In this document: piece by piece, positions 42,096 to 50,394 of the stretch
Layout: each line of letters starts with the position of its first letter
Position numbering within the stretch: position 1 is the stretch's first letter
Origin: Arthrobacter caoxuetaonis
GTDB lineage: Bacteria; Actinomycetota; Actinomycetes; Actinomycetales; Micrococcaceae
Assembly (NCBI RefSeq): GCF_023921125.1
Contig: NZ_CP099467.1
Coordinates: 310,001-374,000 of the forward strand
Reading direction: 5' to 3'
Length of the DNA stretch: 64,000 nt
The notes under the pieces: model-generated
Seen by the model: the letters and a program-made list of their open reading frames with translations, nothing else
Database searches by the model: none
Told to the model about the DNA's origin: nothing
Translations under genes and position numbers: made by a program

Positions 42096-42239
42096 CTAGC
42101 CTGCGTTTGCCGCGGCTGCCAGGGCCCTTTCGGCTTCACTGTCGCCGGCTGAACGTCCGGCAGCCAGGAAAGCGTTCACGGCCAGTGCCAGGCCGGAGGC
42201 AGAGAACCACACGAGGACGGCGGTGAGGATGGCGGTCAT
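42096..42239 (-). CDS. Small single-helix membrane protein
   Basis: 47 residues (MTAILTAVLVWFSASGLALAV...), one transmembrane helix at about 3-26 and a short Glu/Ala-rich tail. Minus strand, ATG 42239 behind GAAAGGGG. A CACACAG-type signal lies 27 bases upstream. Short, but the layout with its own ribosome site is convincing. Confidence 0.55.
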   Translation of the reverse strand: MTAILTAVLVWFSASGLALAVNAFLAAGRSAGDSEAERALAAAANAG

Positions 42240-42265
42240 GGGGACCCCTTTCGTTGTCACCACCC

Positions 42266-42275
42266 CTGTGTGCGG
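42266..42275 (-). promoter_or_regulatory. CACACAG-type signal
   Basis: Minus-strand CCGCACACAG upstream of the 47-residue protein; spacing to the start differs from the tagged-gene class. Confidence 0.45.
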
Positions 42276-42319
42276 CTTCGGTCCGGAACGCGCCGGACGG
42301 CGGGGCACCTTTCACAGGT

Positions 42320-42350
42320 GGTGAGAGTCCCGGGACCGTCCGCACACATG
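42320..42350 (+). promoter_or_regulatory. GAGAG/CACATA promoter (leadered)
   Basis: GGTGAGAG, 12 bases, CCGCACACATG; leader of about 57 bases to ATG 42408. Confidence 0.8.
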
Positions 42351-42407
42351 GGAGAAGCAGGCACCCCTGCACAGTGCTTCACCCCTTCAACACAAAGGAA
42401 CTACCGA

Positions 42408-42917
42408 ATGCGGACACCGTCCCGTATTACCCTCGGCCTGGCAGCAGCTGCAGTACTCGCAGCAGGCATGGCAGTGCCGGCACAGGCTGCAGACACGACC
42501 GCTACCGTGGCCGTGACTCCCGGCACCCTGTCCCTGACCGCGCCCGCTGCGTTCGACCTGGGCGCCATCGTCCCGGGCTCAACCACCAGCGGCGTCCTCT
42601 CCGGCATCACTGTCACCGATGAGCGTGCCGGTGAACTCGGCTGGGTGGCATCCGTGTCCGTCAGCGACTTCGCAGGTTCGGCAACGTCCAACACGATCGC
42701 CGCTTCCAACGTCGGCTACGCCGCCAATGCGGCCACCGTCGCAGGCACAGCAGTTGTCGCCCCGGCCACCGTTAGCGGTGAAGGCGGCGCAGTCCAGACG
42801 GCCACCGGCGTCAAGGGCGTCAACTCGGCCACCTGGGATGCGGATGTTTCCATCACCGTCCCGGCTGACGCCATCGCGGACAACTACACCGCAACGATCG
42901 TCCACTCGGTCATCTAG
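42408..42917 (+). CDS. Secreted WxL-domain-like protein
   Basis: 169 residues: a signal peptide (about 1-28, ending AQA-ADT), then a single beta-rich domain. LSLTAPAAFDLGAIVPGSTTSGVLSGITVTDERAGELGWVASVSVSDF fits the WxL-like layout (WT/W-x-L-type core GWVASVSVSDF and TW near the end). Such proteins attach non-covalently to the Gram-positive wall. The DUF916/WxLIP-like gene directly downstream supports the call, as the two families usually occur together. Confidence 0.75.
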   Translation: MRTPSRITLGLAAAAVLAAGMAVPAQAADTTATVAVTPGTLSLTAPAAFDLGAIVPGSTTSGVLSGITVTDERAGELGWVASVSVSDFAGSATSNTIAASNVGYAANAATVAGTAVVAPATVSGEGGAVQTATGVKGVNSATWDADVSITVPADAIADNYTATIVHSVI

Positions 42918-42935
42918 TCCCCTTGCGGGCACTCT

Positions 42936-42978
42936 CCCGCGGGCGGCAGGACACCCCTTCCGCCCGCGGGATCTTTTT
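42936..42978 (+). terminator. Hairpin with T-run
   Basis: CCCGCGGGCGG / CCGCCCGCGGG stem followed by ATCTTTTT, between the two surface-protein genes; may attenuate read-through and favour the WxL-like gene. Confidence 0.8.
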
Positions 42979-43022
42979 CGCCTGAACCCAGGCAACTCCC
43001 CCTCACCTGAACAGGAACCACC

Positions 43023-43985
43023 ATGCGTTACATAGCCGCTCTGCTCGCCGCCGCACTCCTTGCGGGCATCCCCGCCGGAAACGCCCACGCCGCCGAGTCA
43101 CCCGGAGCAGGGATCGGCATCCGCCTGGCAGATGTTCCCGCCGACGTCGCAAGTGCCCGTGAACGCTCCTACGTCGTGGAGCAGGTCTCTCCCGGTGAAA
43201 GCGTTGAACGCACCGTCGAAGTCAGCAACAACTCCCGGGCAACCCGGACCGTGAAGGTCTACCCGGGCGCAGCCGACATCACCGGCGGAGAATTCACTGT
43301 CGCAGACGAAGGCAACGATAACGACCTCGCCGGCTGGACCTCCGTCCAGGACACACAGCTCACCCTGGAGCCCGGCGCAAAGAAGCTTGTCCCGGTGAAC
43401 GTCACGGTTCCCGCCGACGCCACCGAAGGCGAACGCTACGGCGCCGTGTGGGCCCAGGTGCAGGACACGGAATCCAAGTCCGTCCAGGTCAGCCGTGTCG
43501 GCGTCCGCCTCTACATTTCCGTTGGCTCCGGCGGCATCCCGGTCCCTGACTTCTCCATCGCGTCCCTCGCCGCTTCGCGCACCGCTGCCGGTCTGCCGGT
43601 CGTCACGGCACAGGTCACCAACACCGGTCCCCTCGCCCTGGACATCACCGGCAGCATCAAGCTCGCCGGCGGTCCCGGAGGCGTCAGCGCCGACCCCGTC
43701 CCGCTGGCCAAGGCCGTCACAATCGCACCGGGCGATGAAGCCGAAGTGCGCATCGAACTCGTGGAGTCCCTCCCGGTTGGTCCGTGGGATGCGACGCTGA
43801 GCCTGCACTCCGGTTCGGCCGCCCACGAGATCTCTTCGACGCTCACGTTCCCCGAGGCGGAGCCGGTACCCGTTGAAGGCGGCAATGCCCTCCTGGCGTT
43901 CCTGCCGATCATCATCGTCCTGGTAATCATCGCTGCCGGACTGCTGATCGGAGCGCTCCGCCGGAAGAAGGACAGCCGCCGCTAA
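43023..43985 (+). CDS. DUF916/WxLIP-like surface protein
   Basis: 320 residues. Signal peptide (about 1-24), DUF916-like beta domain (about 30-140: VEQVSPGESVERTVEVSNNSRATRTVKVYPG), a second Ig-like domain (about 160-275), then a C-terminal transmembrane helix (about 288-310) and RRKKDSRR tail. In Firmicutes this family binds peptidoglycan and its WxL partner. ATG 43023 follows GAACCACC. A stable complex with the protein at 42408 is likely. Confidence 0.8.
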   Translation: MRYIAALLAAALLAGIPAGNAHAAESPGAGIGIRLADVPADVASARERSYVVEQVSPGESVERTVEVSNNSRATRTVKVYPGAADITGGEFTVADEGNDNDLAGWTSVQDTQLTLEPGAKKLVPVNVTVPADATEGERYGAVWAQVQDTESKSVQVSRVGVRLYISVGSGGIPVPDFSIASLAASRTAAGLPVVTAQVTNTGPLALDITGSIKLAGGPGGVSADPVPLAKAVTIAPGDEAEVRIELVESLPVGPWDATLSLHSGSAAHEISSTLTFPEAEPVPVEGGNALLAFLPIIIVLVIIAAGLLIGALRRKKDSRR

Positions 43986-44001
43986 CCCCAACCTCCCGCA
44001 T

Positions 44002-44027
44002 CCCCGGACGGCCGCCGCTGTCCGGGG
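44002..44027 (+). terminator. Hairpin terminator
   Basis: CCCCGGAC / GTCCGGGG stem with ten-base loop after the DUF916-like gene. Confidence 0.65.
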
Positions 44028-44044
44028 CTTCTGCATACCGGGGT

Positions 44045-44075
44045 GGTGAGAGATTCCTGGCCCGCCGCACACATA
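44045..44075 (+). promoter_or_regulatory. GAGAG/CACATA promoter (leadered)
   Basis: GGTGAGAG, 12 bases, CCGCACACATA; leader of about 85 bases to ATG 44161. Confidence 0.8.
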
Positions 44076-44160
44076 AGGGGCAGAGGCTGCAGCCATGGAT
44101 GGAGCATCCCCGACACCGGTTTCGGCCGGCACCCCCAACCCCCAGCTTCAAAGGAACCAC

Positions 44161-44949
44161 ATGCTCTCCGTACTTCCCGCGGCCCCGCTTAAGACCCTGG
44201 ACTCCGGCGCACTTTCGGTGGCCATCCTCGACGCCGCATCACGCATCAGCGACACCTACCCGGCCATCCTCATCGAAGCGATCGGTGCTGCAGCCTACCT
44301 GCACCGCGGACAGACCCGCGCCAACCGTGCCGGGATGCCCCGCACCCCGTACAGCGAGCACCCGCTGCGGAACGCACTGCGCGCCCTGCGGATGGGGGTC
44401 ACCGACCTGGACGTCATTGCGGCCATCATCCTGCACGACACCATCGAGGACTGCTCCTCCGTGATCGCCACTGACTACCTCGGTATGGACGCCTCTTCCA
44501 TGTCGGCCCGGGAACAGCGCGAATGCGCCCTCGACTGGATGGAAGCCGCCTTCGGCACCGAGATCACCAGCCTGGTCAAGGCCGTCACCAACCCGCTCCC
44601 CTCCGGCAAGGCTGTCCCCATCGAGACCCGCCACCAGCGGTACGCAACGTTCGTCCATGACGCCATCCACGGCGACGCTCGGGTCTTCATCGTCAAGTTC
44701 GTGGACTTCGCGGACAACGCAGCAGGCCTGCACCACAACGTGGCCGGGATCGGCGCCGGAGTCAACGACAAGATGGCTGCACGCCTGGCCGCCAAGTACC
44801 TTCCGCTGATCCACATCTTCGAAGCGGAACTGGCCGCAAGCTACGGCGAAATCATGACCCTCGTCAGCGCCGAAGGGCTGGAGTCCATCATCGAGCACCT
44901 GACCTCGGCAAAGACGACCCTGCCGGTGCTGATCGACCTGGCCGCATAA
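44161..44949 (+). CDS. HD-domain (p)ppGpp hydrolase-like protein
   Basis: 262 residues. HD motifs in the RelA/SpoT order: YLHRGQ (H48), SEHPL, LHDTIEDC (H92-D93, E96-D97) and KFVDFADN (in place of KLADRLHN). This matches single-domain hydrolases of the RSH/Mesh1 type, which remove the 3' pyrophosphate of (p)ppGpp with Mn2+. No synthetase or TGS/ACT domain is present. ATG 44161 follows AAAGGAA. It could lower host alarmone levels; substrate is inferred from motifs. Confidence 0.75.
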   Translation: MLSVLPAAPLKTLDSGALSVAILDAASRISDTYPAILIEAIGAAAYLHRGQTRANRAGMPRTPYSEHPLRNALRALRMGVTDLDVIAAIILHDTIEDCSSVIATDYLGMDASSMSAREQRECALDWMEAAFGTEITSLVKAVTNPLPSGKAVPIETRHQRYATFVHDAIHGDARVFIVKFVDFADNAAGLHHNVAGIGAGVNDKMAARLAAKYLPLIHIFEAELAASYGEIMTLVSAEGLESIIEHLTSAKTTLPVLIDLAA

Positions 44950-44990
44950 CCGAGGCGGGAAGCCCCGCAGCACGGCACCGGCACCTGAAC

Positions 44991-45046
44991 TCACAGACTT
45001 ACAGACTCACAGACTCACAGACTCACAGACTGCCAGAGTCACAGAC
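44991..45046 (+). repeat. Tandem octamer array (TCACAGAC x7)
   Basis: Seven consecutive 8-bp units; five are exact TCACAGAC, the others TTACAGAC and TGCCAGAG. Followed directly by TCCCGG. A related four-unit array lies at 63892. Non-coding, between the HD gene and the gene at 45191. Confidence 0.85.
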
Positions 45047-45138
45047 TCCCGGGTCGTGCTGCACCCTTCCCGTCTCCAGCCCCTCCCCTGCCGGAGTGTC
45101 CAACGACACGCCCGGAAGCCTGCGCTTCAGTACGGACG

Positions 45139-45148
45139 CCGCACACAG
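45139..45148 (+). promoter_or_regulatory. CACACAG-type signal
   Basis: CCGCACACAG about 43 bases upstream of ATG 45191; not followed directly by GGG-ATG, so only a partial match to the class. Confidence 0.35.
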
Positions 45149-45190
45149 GGTCAGTGCCAGCGCATATGCCTTCGTCGAAAGTGAACCACC

Positions 45191-45523
45191 ATGAAAGTAA
45201 TCGCCCTTCCCGTCACTGAGGAGCGCAACCACGAAGTCCGCGCCGCCCTCGAAATGACCGGCAACGCAGTGAACGAACTGCTGGCCCTCGCCGTCGTTGA
45301 ATCCCGCGCAGCCCGCACCCGGCTCCAGGCTTCACCGGCCGGACAGCTCCACGCACGCGCCGCAGCCGCCTACACCAAATCGGTCGCCGTCCTCCTGGAC
45401 AAGCCCGGCGTTGACGATGAGCTGAACCTCCTCCTGGATGCCGGTGAGTTCGACATCCGCAAGCTCGCCGGCTTCGCACGCAGCTGGACCCCCGAAGACC
45501 CCGACGACCTCTGCGCCGCCTGA
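45191..45523 (+). CDS. Hypothetical protein
   Basis: 110 residues, Ala-rich and helical throughout. ATG 45191 in GTGAACCACCATG. Ends just before a terminator. Unknown. Confidence 0.6.
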   Translation: MKVIALPVTEERNHEVRAALEMTGNAVNELLALAVVESRAARTRLQASPAGQLHARAAAAYTKSVAVLLDKPGVDDELNLLLDAGEFDIRKLAGFARSWTPEDPDDLCAA

Positions 45524-45534
45524 CCATGTGAACC

Positions 45535-45563
45535 GCTCCCCGGCCCCGGCCGGGGAGCTTTTT
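45535..45563 (+). terminator. Rho-independent terminator
   Basis: GCTCCCCGGCC / GGCCGGGGAGC stem with a two-base loop followed by five T residues. Confidence 0.85.
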
Positions 45564-45595
45564 CATCCCCCGACCCTCCACGGAAAGCACCCCCG

Positions 45596-46075
45596 ATGCC
45601 CTTCGAAACGATGCACACTGCGAACACCATCCTGGGCCGGTCCTTCGCCGGCTGCCTCCCGGTGAACCTCGTCCAGCTCCAGCGCATCCTCTACTTCGCT
45701 GCCGCCGAATACGCCAAGCACGGCCGCCGCTTCCTCGCCGAAGAGTTCGAGGCCTGGCCGACAGGTCCCGTCCTGCGCAGCCTCCACGCAAAGTTCCAGT
45801 GCCTCTCCGGCCTGCCGATCACCATGCACGCCAAGAACGCCGCCGGCAGCGCCTACGCCATCGACGAAACAGACACCCCCATCCTGGCCGCGGTCCTCGA
45901 CGCCGTCTGGAAGCATGCCGGACCACTGAGCGCAGAGACCCTCACGGACATCGCCGTCCAGCCCGGATCCGCCTGGTCACGGACAGTGCCCGGCGCCGGC
46001 CGCCACATCCCTGCCACCGCCCTGGCCGCCGACACCACGTACGTGCAGGCCTTGAACCTGAAGCCGCTGCAGTGA
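45596..46075 (+). CDS. Panacea-domain (DUF4065/SocA-like) protein
   Basis: 159 residues. ANTILGRSF...VNLVQLQRILYFAAAEYAKHGRRFLAEEFEAWPTGPVLRSLHAKF (about 8-65) is the Panacea signature (L.KLlYfa...y....g..lf.e.feAw.yGPV...l...f). Panacea proteins act as antitoxins or chaperone-adaptors that neutralise many toxin types. The overlapping next gene encodes a small membrane protein, a plausible toxin partner. RBS GGAAAG. Terminator upstream separates it from 45191. Confidence 0.8.
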   Translation: MPFETMHTANTILGRSFAGCLPVNLVQLQRILYFAAAEYAKHGRRFLAEEFEAWPTGPVLRSLHAKFQCLSGLPITMHAKNAAGSAYAIDETDTPILAAVLDAVWKHAGPLSAETLTDIAVQPGSAWSRTVPGAGRHIPATALAADTTYVQALNLKPLQ

Positions 46076-46323
46076 ACCGTTCCGCCGTGCTGACCGCGGC
46101 CCGTGAAGCCGGAGCCGGCATCGCCGCCATCCTGGCAGGCCTCTTCATCATCGACGTCGTCAGCGACCCGGTCGCCACCATCATGGCCATCCTCCCGATG
46201 AGCCTCGGGACTGCGTCCATCATCGACAGCATCCGCACCCTCCGCCGCGCACCGAAACAGGACGCCGCCGCCCTGCCGGCCGCCGCCGAAACCGAAACAG
46301 CTGACCTGTCCCGCGCCGCCTGA
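46072..46323 (+). CDS. Small membrane protein coupled to Panacea gene
   Basis: 83 residues from GTG 46072 (GTGA overlap). Two hydrophobic segments (about 14-32 and 33-52) and a polar Ala/Glu tail. Genomic position makes it a candidate toxin neutralised by the Panacea protein, but the order (antitoxin first) and sequence alone do not prove it. Confidence 0.6.
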   Translation: MNRSAVLTAAREAGAGIAAILAGLFIIDVVSDPVATIMAILPMSLGTASIIDSIRTLRRAPKQDAAALPAAAETETADLSRAA

Positions 46324-47922
46324 CCGGCACTCCCGGACGGGAACCGGCCGCGGCCGATAGGCCCCGCACCCGGACCGCCTGGACCACCTGCGTTCCGCGG
46401 CGGCCCGAAGGGACGTCGTGGTCTCTGCCGGGGCCGGCGGTAGCCGCGAAACGGGGAGCCGGACGGGTTGGAGGGCCATATAAAGAAGGTCGGGCCTGGC
46501 GGCCCTCCCCTTCCGCTGACCTTCACGGCAGGCAGTCAGGTTTCGTTTCGGGTGCGGACGTCATGAATGCCTTTCCGATGATCTCCTTCGCTGACGCTCG
46601 GTCGCCCGCGCTGCGCGCGAGCGTGCGGCTTGCCGCGCGTCTCGCAGGCGTCCAGCTGCCCGGTACGGGCGGCTGCGGCGCTGCGCTCTGCAGCCTGCAC
46701 GTTGCCCGTTACGGGGGACGTCGCGTGCTGCAGGTCGTGGACCTGGCGCGGAGCGCCGGTCCGCGGCTCGTCCGCGACGCCGTCTTGCCCTTCGTCGCTT
46801 CGCTCCGGTCGTTCAAGCCTTCGGCCGCTGCGCGGGGCGGTGGGCGTTTTCTCGTCTTGGGCGGGGTGGTTTGGGTGTTGTTCGTGTCGGTAAAGATGGA
46901 GGGGCTTCGCCCCGGCGGGTGGGTGGTGCGTGTGCTTGTTGGTGTGCGTTGTGGGGGCCGCTGCGCGGGGCGGTGTGTGGGCGGTCAGGGTGTGCGTGCT
47001 GGTTGCGGCGGGTGGGTGGTGTGAGGGGCTTCGCCCCGGTTGGACGGGTTGTGGTGTTCTTTCCGGTGTTCGTCATGCGGGTCGTCCCGGTGGTCGTTTC
47101 GGGTGGGGGCCTTATTGTTGGGCGGTCTGGTTGGCGGATTGTTTTTCGTCATGTTTGCGTGAACATGATGCTTCCCGTCCTGTGGGCGGCACGCTGAAAC
47201 GTTCAGGGTTCCGGAACCCGCCAAGATGAACAGTCCGTGCAACGCCACGGGAAACATTCAGACCCCCTGGAGCCAACCAGGGAGAGAGCAGGAACGCTCA
47301 CGGCCCCATGGCCACCAAACCCGTTGCCCCTTCACCGGCCGAAGGCCTTCCACCCGGCCACACCCTGAAGGCCACCAACCCTAACAACCCTCCCCGCACA
47401 TACCGGGGCGCAGCCCCTACCCCCACCCTCACAACAGCAACCAACCATCACGACCCAGGTGGCACCCAACCGCCGGCCGCAGGCCTCATCGCCAAAGAAC
47501 CTCCACGGGTCGTGACAGGTCAGCGTCCGCAGGTAATGGCACGCCGTGGCAGGAACTAAGAGCACAGGCCTGAAGGACGTTGACGGCCCGCCGCAGGCGT
47601 TCGATGAGGTGGGGTGGAGCCCGTCCGGGGGATTGAGGAGCAGGATTTTCATCGGGATTGGGGAGGCAGGAGCTCACATGGAGCCGCACACAAGCCAGAT
47701 GGAAGTCATGTCCGTCCCGGGCGGAGAATCTTGAGGGTTGTGGGCCTGTCGGGAGACGCACACAAACCGAAAGTTCTGCTCTATCCAACCGAGAGAGAAG
47801 CGCCGGCCCGGTTCGGATAGCGAACATCGGGGATTTCCGCCCGGCACGACGTTTCTTGCCGGTGTGGCCGGCCGCAAATCCCGGAAGAATGAACGAAATC
47901 CCGCTGTGGGGCAAAACTACGC
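46324..47922. other. 1.6-kb region without convincing genes, strand-composition switch
   Basis: The plus strand is G/T-rich from about 46,850 to 47,160 and C/A-rich from about 47,300 to 47,510. Two GGGGC-TTCG-CCCC hairpins (46901-46913, 47025-47037), a 20-base repeat starting GGCCGCTGCG (46823-46842, 46956-46975), and a GGAGGGCC...GGCCCTCC inverted repeat around ATATAAAG (46470-46508) are present. Frames open through it give low-complexity Pro/Thr/His or Gly/Val/Arg products with no start context. It immediately precedes the transfer genes and could hold an oriT or another cis-acting site. Confidence 0.6.
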
Positions 47923-47937
47923 ATGTCCCAGGGCATG
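47917..47937 (+). promoter_or_regulatory. CTACGCATGTCCC signal, copy 1
   Basis: CTACGCATGTCCC followed by AGGGC-ATG; the coupling-protein gene starts at the first (47923) or second (47935) ATG. No ribosome site. Partial dyad CATGtCC-CA-GGgCATG. Confidence 0.65.
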
Positions 47938-50394
47938 GAACAGAGAATCTTCAAGCTGGCGCGAGCCGGCGGCATCGACACGAACCCCAGTACCTTCTCG
48001 CAGCGGGCAGGAACTTTCGCGTCGGCAGCAACGAACGCCGGGACCGCCACCCTGCTCACCCGCCGTGAGAGGACGGGGCTTCACGGCTACCTGATCCTGC
48101 CCGCGAAAGCTGTCGGTTCCAACGCGGCCCTTCACCTGGCGCAGACGGTCGGGGCGCGCGCCGAAGAGGCGGAACTTCCGCACGATCTGGCCGACACTCC
48201 CGTTATTGGCGAGCTCGTCTACCATCAGTCCCCGGCACTGCGCGAGACCCAGAACGGCATTGACCCGACCGAGCTGCCGCGCCTGCTTGCCACCGCCATG
48301 CCCGAGGGCACCTGGATCGCCGTCACGATGCGCAAGCCGTCGAACAAAGAGCGCCGCCGCCACTCGATCTGGCTCGCACACCGGATGGGTACGGCCGTGC
48401 CGACCCACCACTCGCTGACACCGAACGCCGTCATCGTCACGATCACCGCCGGGGCAGAATCCAAGGAGGCTGTCAGCTCGCTGCTCTCCCAGGTGACCGC
48501 CGGACTTCCTGGCTTCGATCTCGACACTGTGGTGCGCCCGCCGCGCCGGTTCCACACCGCGGCGTTCGGCCTTCCCGCCGGTGCTGCCGTGGCTGGAGGT
48601 GCTGCAGTGGGCGGCCCCATGCTGCCCGAAAGCCTTGCCGCTGTGGCCGATGCGTCACTGCCCGGGATGCTGGTGACCGGCGGGATCCTCGCTGCCACGG
48701 GTGTTGCCGCGCTGGCCGGTGCCATCAAGTCTCCGGAGCGCCGGCTGCGTGAATCGCTGGCTGCTTCACTCTTCCCTGCACCGCCCGTGCTGCACAGCCG
48801 GCCGAAGCCGCCGCGCAAGGAGCAGACCGTCAAGGGCCACACGAAGGTCGCCGGCGAGAAGGTCCCGTTCGAGAAGCACATCTCCGCCTCCGACGGTGAC
48901 TATCCGCTGGCCCCGCGCACCTTCATGGTCGGACCCAACGTGGTCGTCGGCATGGTCTCCCCGCACGCCGGTGCGATCTCCGGTGCAGCTGCCACGAAGG
49001 CACGCCCCACTCCCCCTGCCATGCTCGCCAACATCGGCCCCATGCTCGGAACCAACGACGACGGCGCAGCGCACCTGTCCGCAGCCGCGATGCTCTTCGG
49101 TGTCGCCATTGTCGGCAAACCCGGCTCCGGCAAGTCCCTTTCGGTGCGCGCACTCTTCGGCTGGCACTGCTTGGAGAGGGTCCGCCCGTCCGGCCGCCCC
49201 GGCTACCCGGGCCGGAACAACACGCTCATCGCGTTCGAGTCCAAGGGCGACGGTGTGGCCAAGTACGTCCAGTGGGCGCACGCCATGGGTGACAAGACCC
49301 TTGTCATTGATGCCGCGGACCCGGCGACCCCGGCGATCGACATCTTCTCCGTGCCCGGGGACATCACCTCCAAGGCGCACTTCTTCACGAACGCGATGCG
49401 CTACGCGTTCGGGGACCAGTCCATTGGTGAACGATCCTACGAGACTCTGGTGTCCGTCCTGACCGGCGGCATGGCCGTCACCGAAGAGGTCCTGGAATTC
49501 ATGGAGGGCCGCGACGAACGGCTTATCCCGGCCGGCCAGTCGCCCATCTTCTACGCGCACCTTCTGCTCGGCGGCATCTCCGACACGGTCGCCACGGAGC
49601 TGTGGAACGGCATCAACGGTCTGGCCAAGCGGCTGCGTGAACGCGGCACCCCGAACACCGACCTGGACCTTGCGGTGGCGGAGCTGGCGAAACTCTACGA
49701 CGGCAGAACGGAGTCGGCCCGCCGGTCCTTCCTGGAGGCGCCGCGGAACAAGATCAGCCAGCTGCTGGCACTGGAGTCGTGGTGGTCACCGAACCGCCGG
49801 AAGGTCACATGGGAGCAGATCCTGGAAGGCCACCGCTCCGTCGTCATCAACACCGGCTCCTCCACGACGGGCATCCTGCTGGAGGATTCCCAGACGCAGC
49901 AGCTGTCCTCGATGCTGATGTTCTCGCTTCAGAACGCGCTCAAGCGACACTGCTCCGGTTGGCTGGAACAGGGCCGCTCCGTGTCCATCTTCGCGGACGA
50001 GCTTTCCCTCCTGGCCGGCACGAGCCCGGAGATCATCGGGTGGATCCGTGACCAGGGCCGTTCCTACGGCATCCGCGCCATCCTGGCGACGCAGCGCCCC
50101 GAGCAGCTCGGCGCCGCCCTGCGCAACAACTTCCTCACCTACTCAACGCTCATCTCCTTCGCCCAGACGGACGTCACGACCGCGACCGAGGTGGCAGCGA
50201 ACGTCGGCAGCCACGGCGAATGGTCCACCGAAGACATCCAGCACCTGGAGCCGTACCACGTCGTTGTCCGCTCCGAAGTCGACCAGCGCCGGCAGTCCGC
50301 GTTCATCGTGAAGCTGCCCAACTTCGAAGCCGACATGGCCGCCTACCCGGCAGTCCAGGGTTACGGCCAGCCGAACGGAGCTGACCTTTGGTAG
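47923..50394 (+). CDS. VirD4/TraG-like coupling ATPase
   Basis: 823 residues. Walker A GKPGSGKS at about 397-404, Walker B SIFADELS (D692-E693), and RAILATQRPEQLG downstream, the arrangement of type IV coupling proteins and related transfer ATPases. A hydrophobic stretch at about 215-270 (VAGGAAVGGPML...ILAATGVAALAGAI) gives two membrane helices, but they sit in the middle, after a 200-residue N-terminal domain, unlike canonical VirD4. Expected to dock the DNA substrate at the conjugation channel in the membrane. Overlaps the next gene, so translationally coupled. Confidence 0.85.
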   Translation: MSQGMEQRIFKLARAGGIDTNPSTFSQRAGTFASAATNAGTATLLTRRERTGLHGYLILPAKAVGSNAALHLAQTVGARAEEAELPHDLADTPVIGELVYHQSPALRETQNGIDPTELPRLLATAMPEGTWIAVTMRKPSNKERRRHSIWLAHRMGTAVPTHHSLTPNAVIVTITAGAESKEAVSSLLSQVTAGLPGFDLDTVVRPPRRFHTAAFGLPAGAAVAGGAAVGGPMLPESLAAVADASLPGMLVTGGILAATGVAALAGAIKSPERRLRESLAASLFPAPPVLHSRPKPPRKEQTVKGHTKVAGEKVPFEKHISASDGDYPLAPRTFMVGPNVVVGMVSPHAGAISGAAATKARPTPPAMLANIGPMLGTNDDGAAHLSAAAMLFGVAIVGKPGSGKSLSVRALFGWHCLERVRPSGRPGYPGRNNTLIAFESKGDGVAKYVQWAHAMGDKTLVIDAADPATPAIDIFSVPGDITSKAHFFTNAMRYAFGDQSIGERSYETLVSVLTGGMAVTEEVLEFMEGRDERLIPAGQSPIFYAHLLLGGISDTVATELWNGINGLAKRLRERGTPNTDLDLAVAELAKLYDGRTESARRSFLEAPRNKISQLLALESWWSPNRRKVTWEQILEGHRSVVINTGSSTTGILLEDSQTQQLSSMLMFSLQNALKRHCSGWLEQGRSVSIFADELSLLAGTSPEIIGWIRDQGRSYGIRAILATQRPEQLGAALRNNFLTYSTLISFAQTDVTTATEVAANVGSHGEWSTEDIQHLEPYHVVVRSEVDQRRQSAFIVKLPNFEADMAAYPAVQGYGQPNGADLW

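Noticed and set aside
44991..45046. CRISPR array
   Set aside because: Units are contiguous octamers with no spacers and no cas genes nearby.
46563..47024. Open frame of 153 codons starting at ATG 46563
   Set aside because: Product is low-complexity (Arg/Gly/Val-rich), there is no ribosome site or promoter motif, and the frame crosses the strand-composition anomaly and its hairpins.
47308..47559. Open frame of 83 codons with Pro/Thr-rich product
   Set aside because: The composition simply reflects the C/A-rich tract; the opposite arm gives a similar Pro/Thr/His product on the other strand, so neither looks selected as protein.
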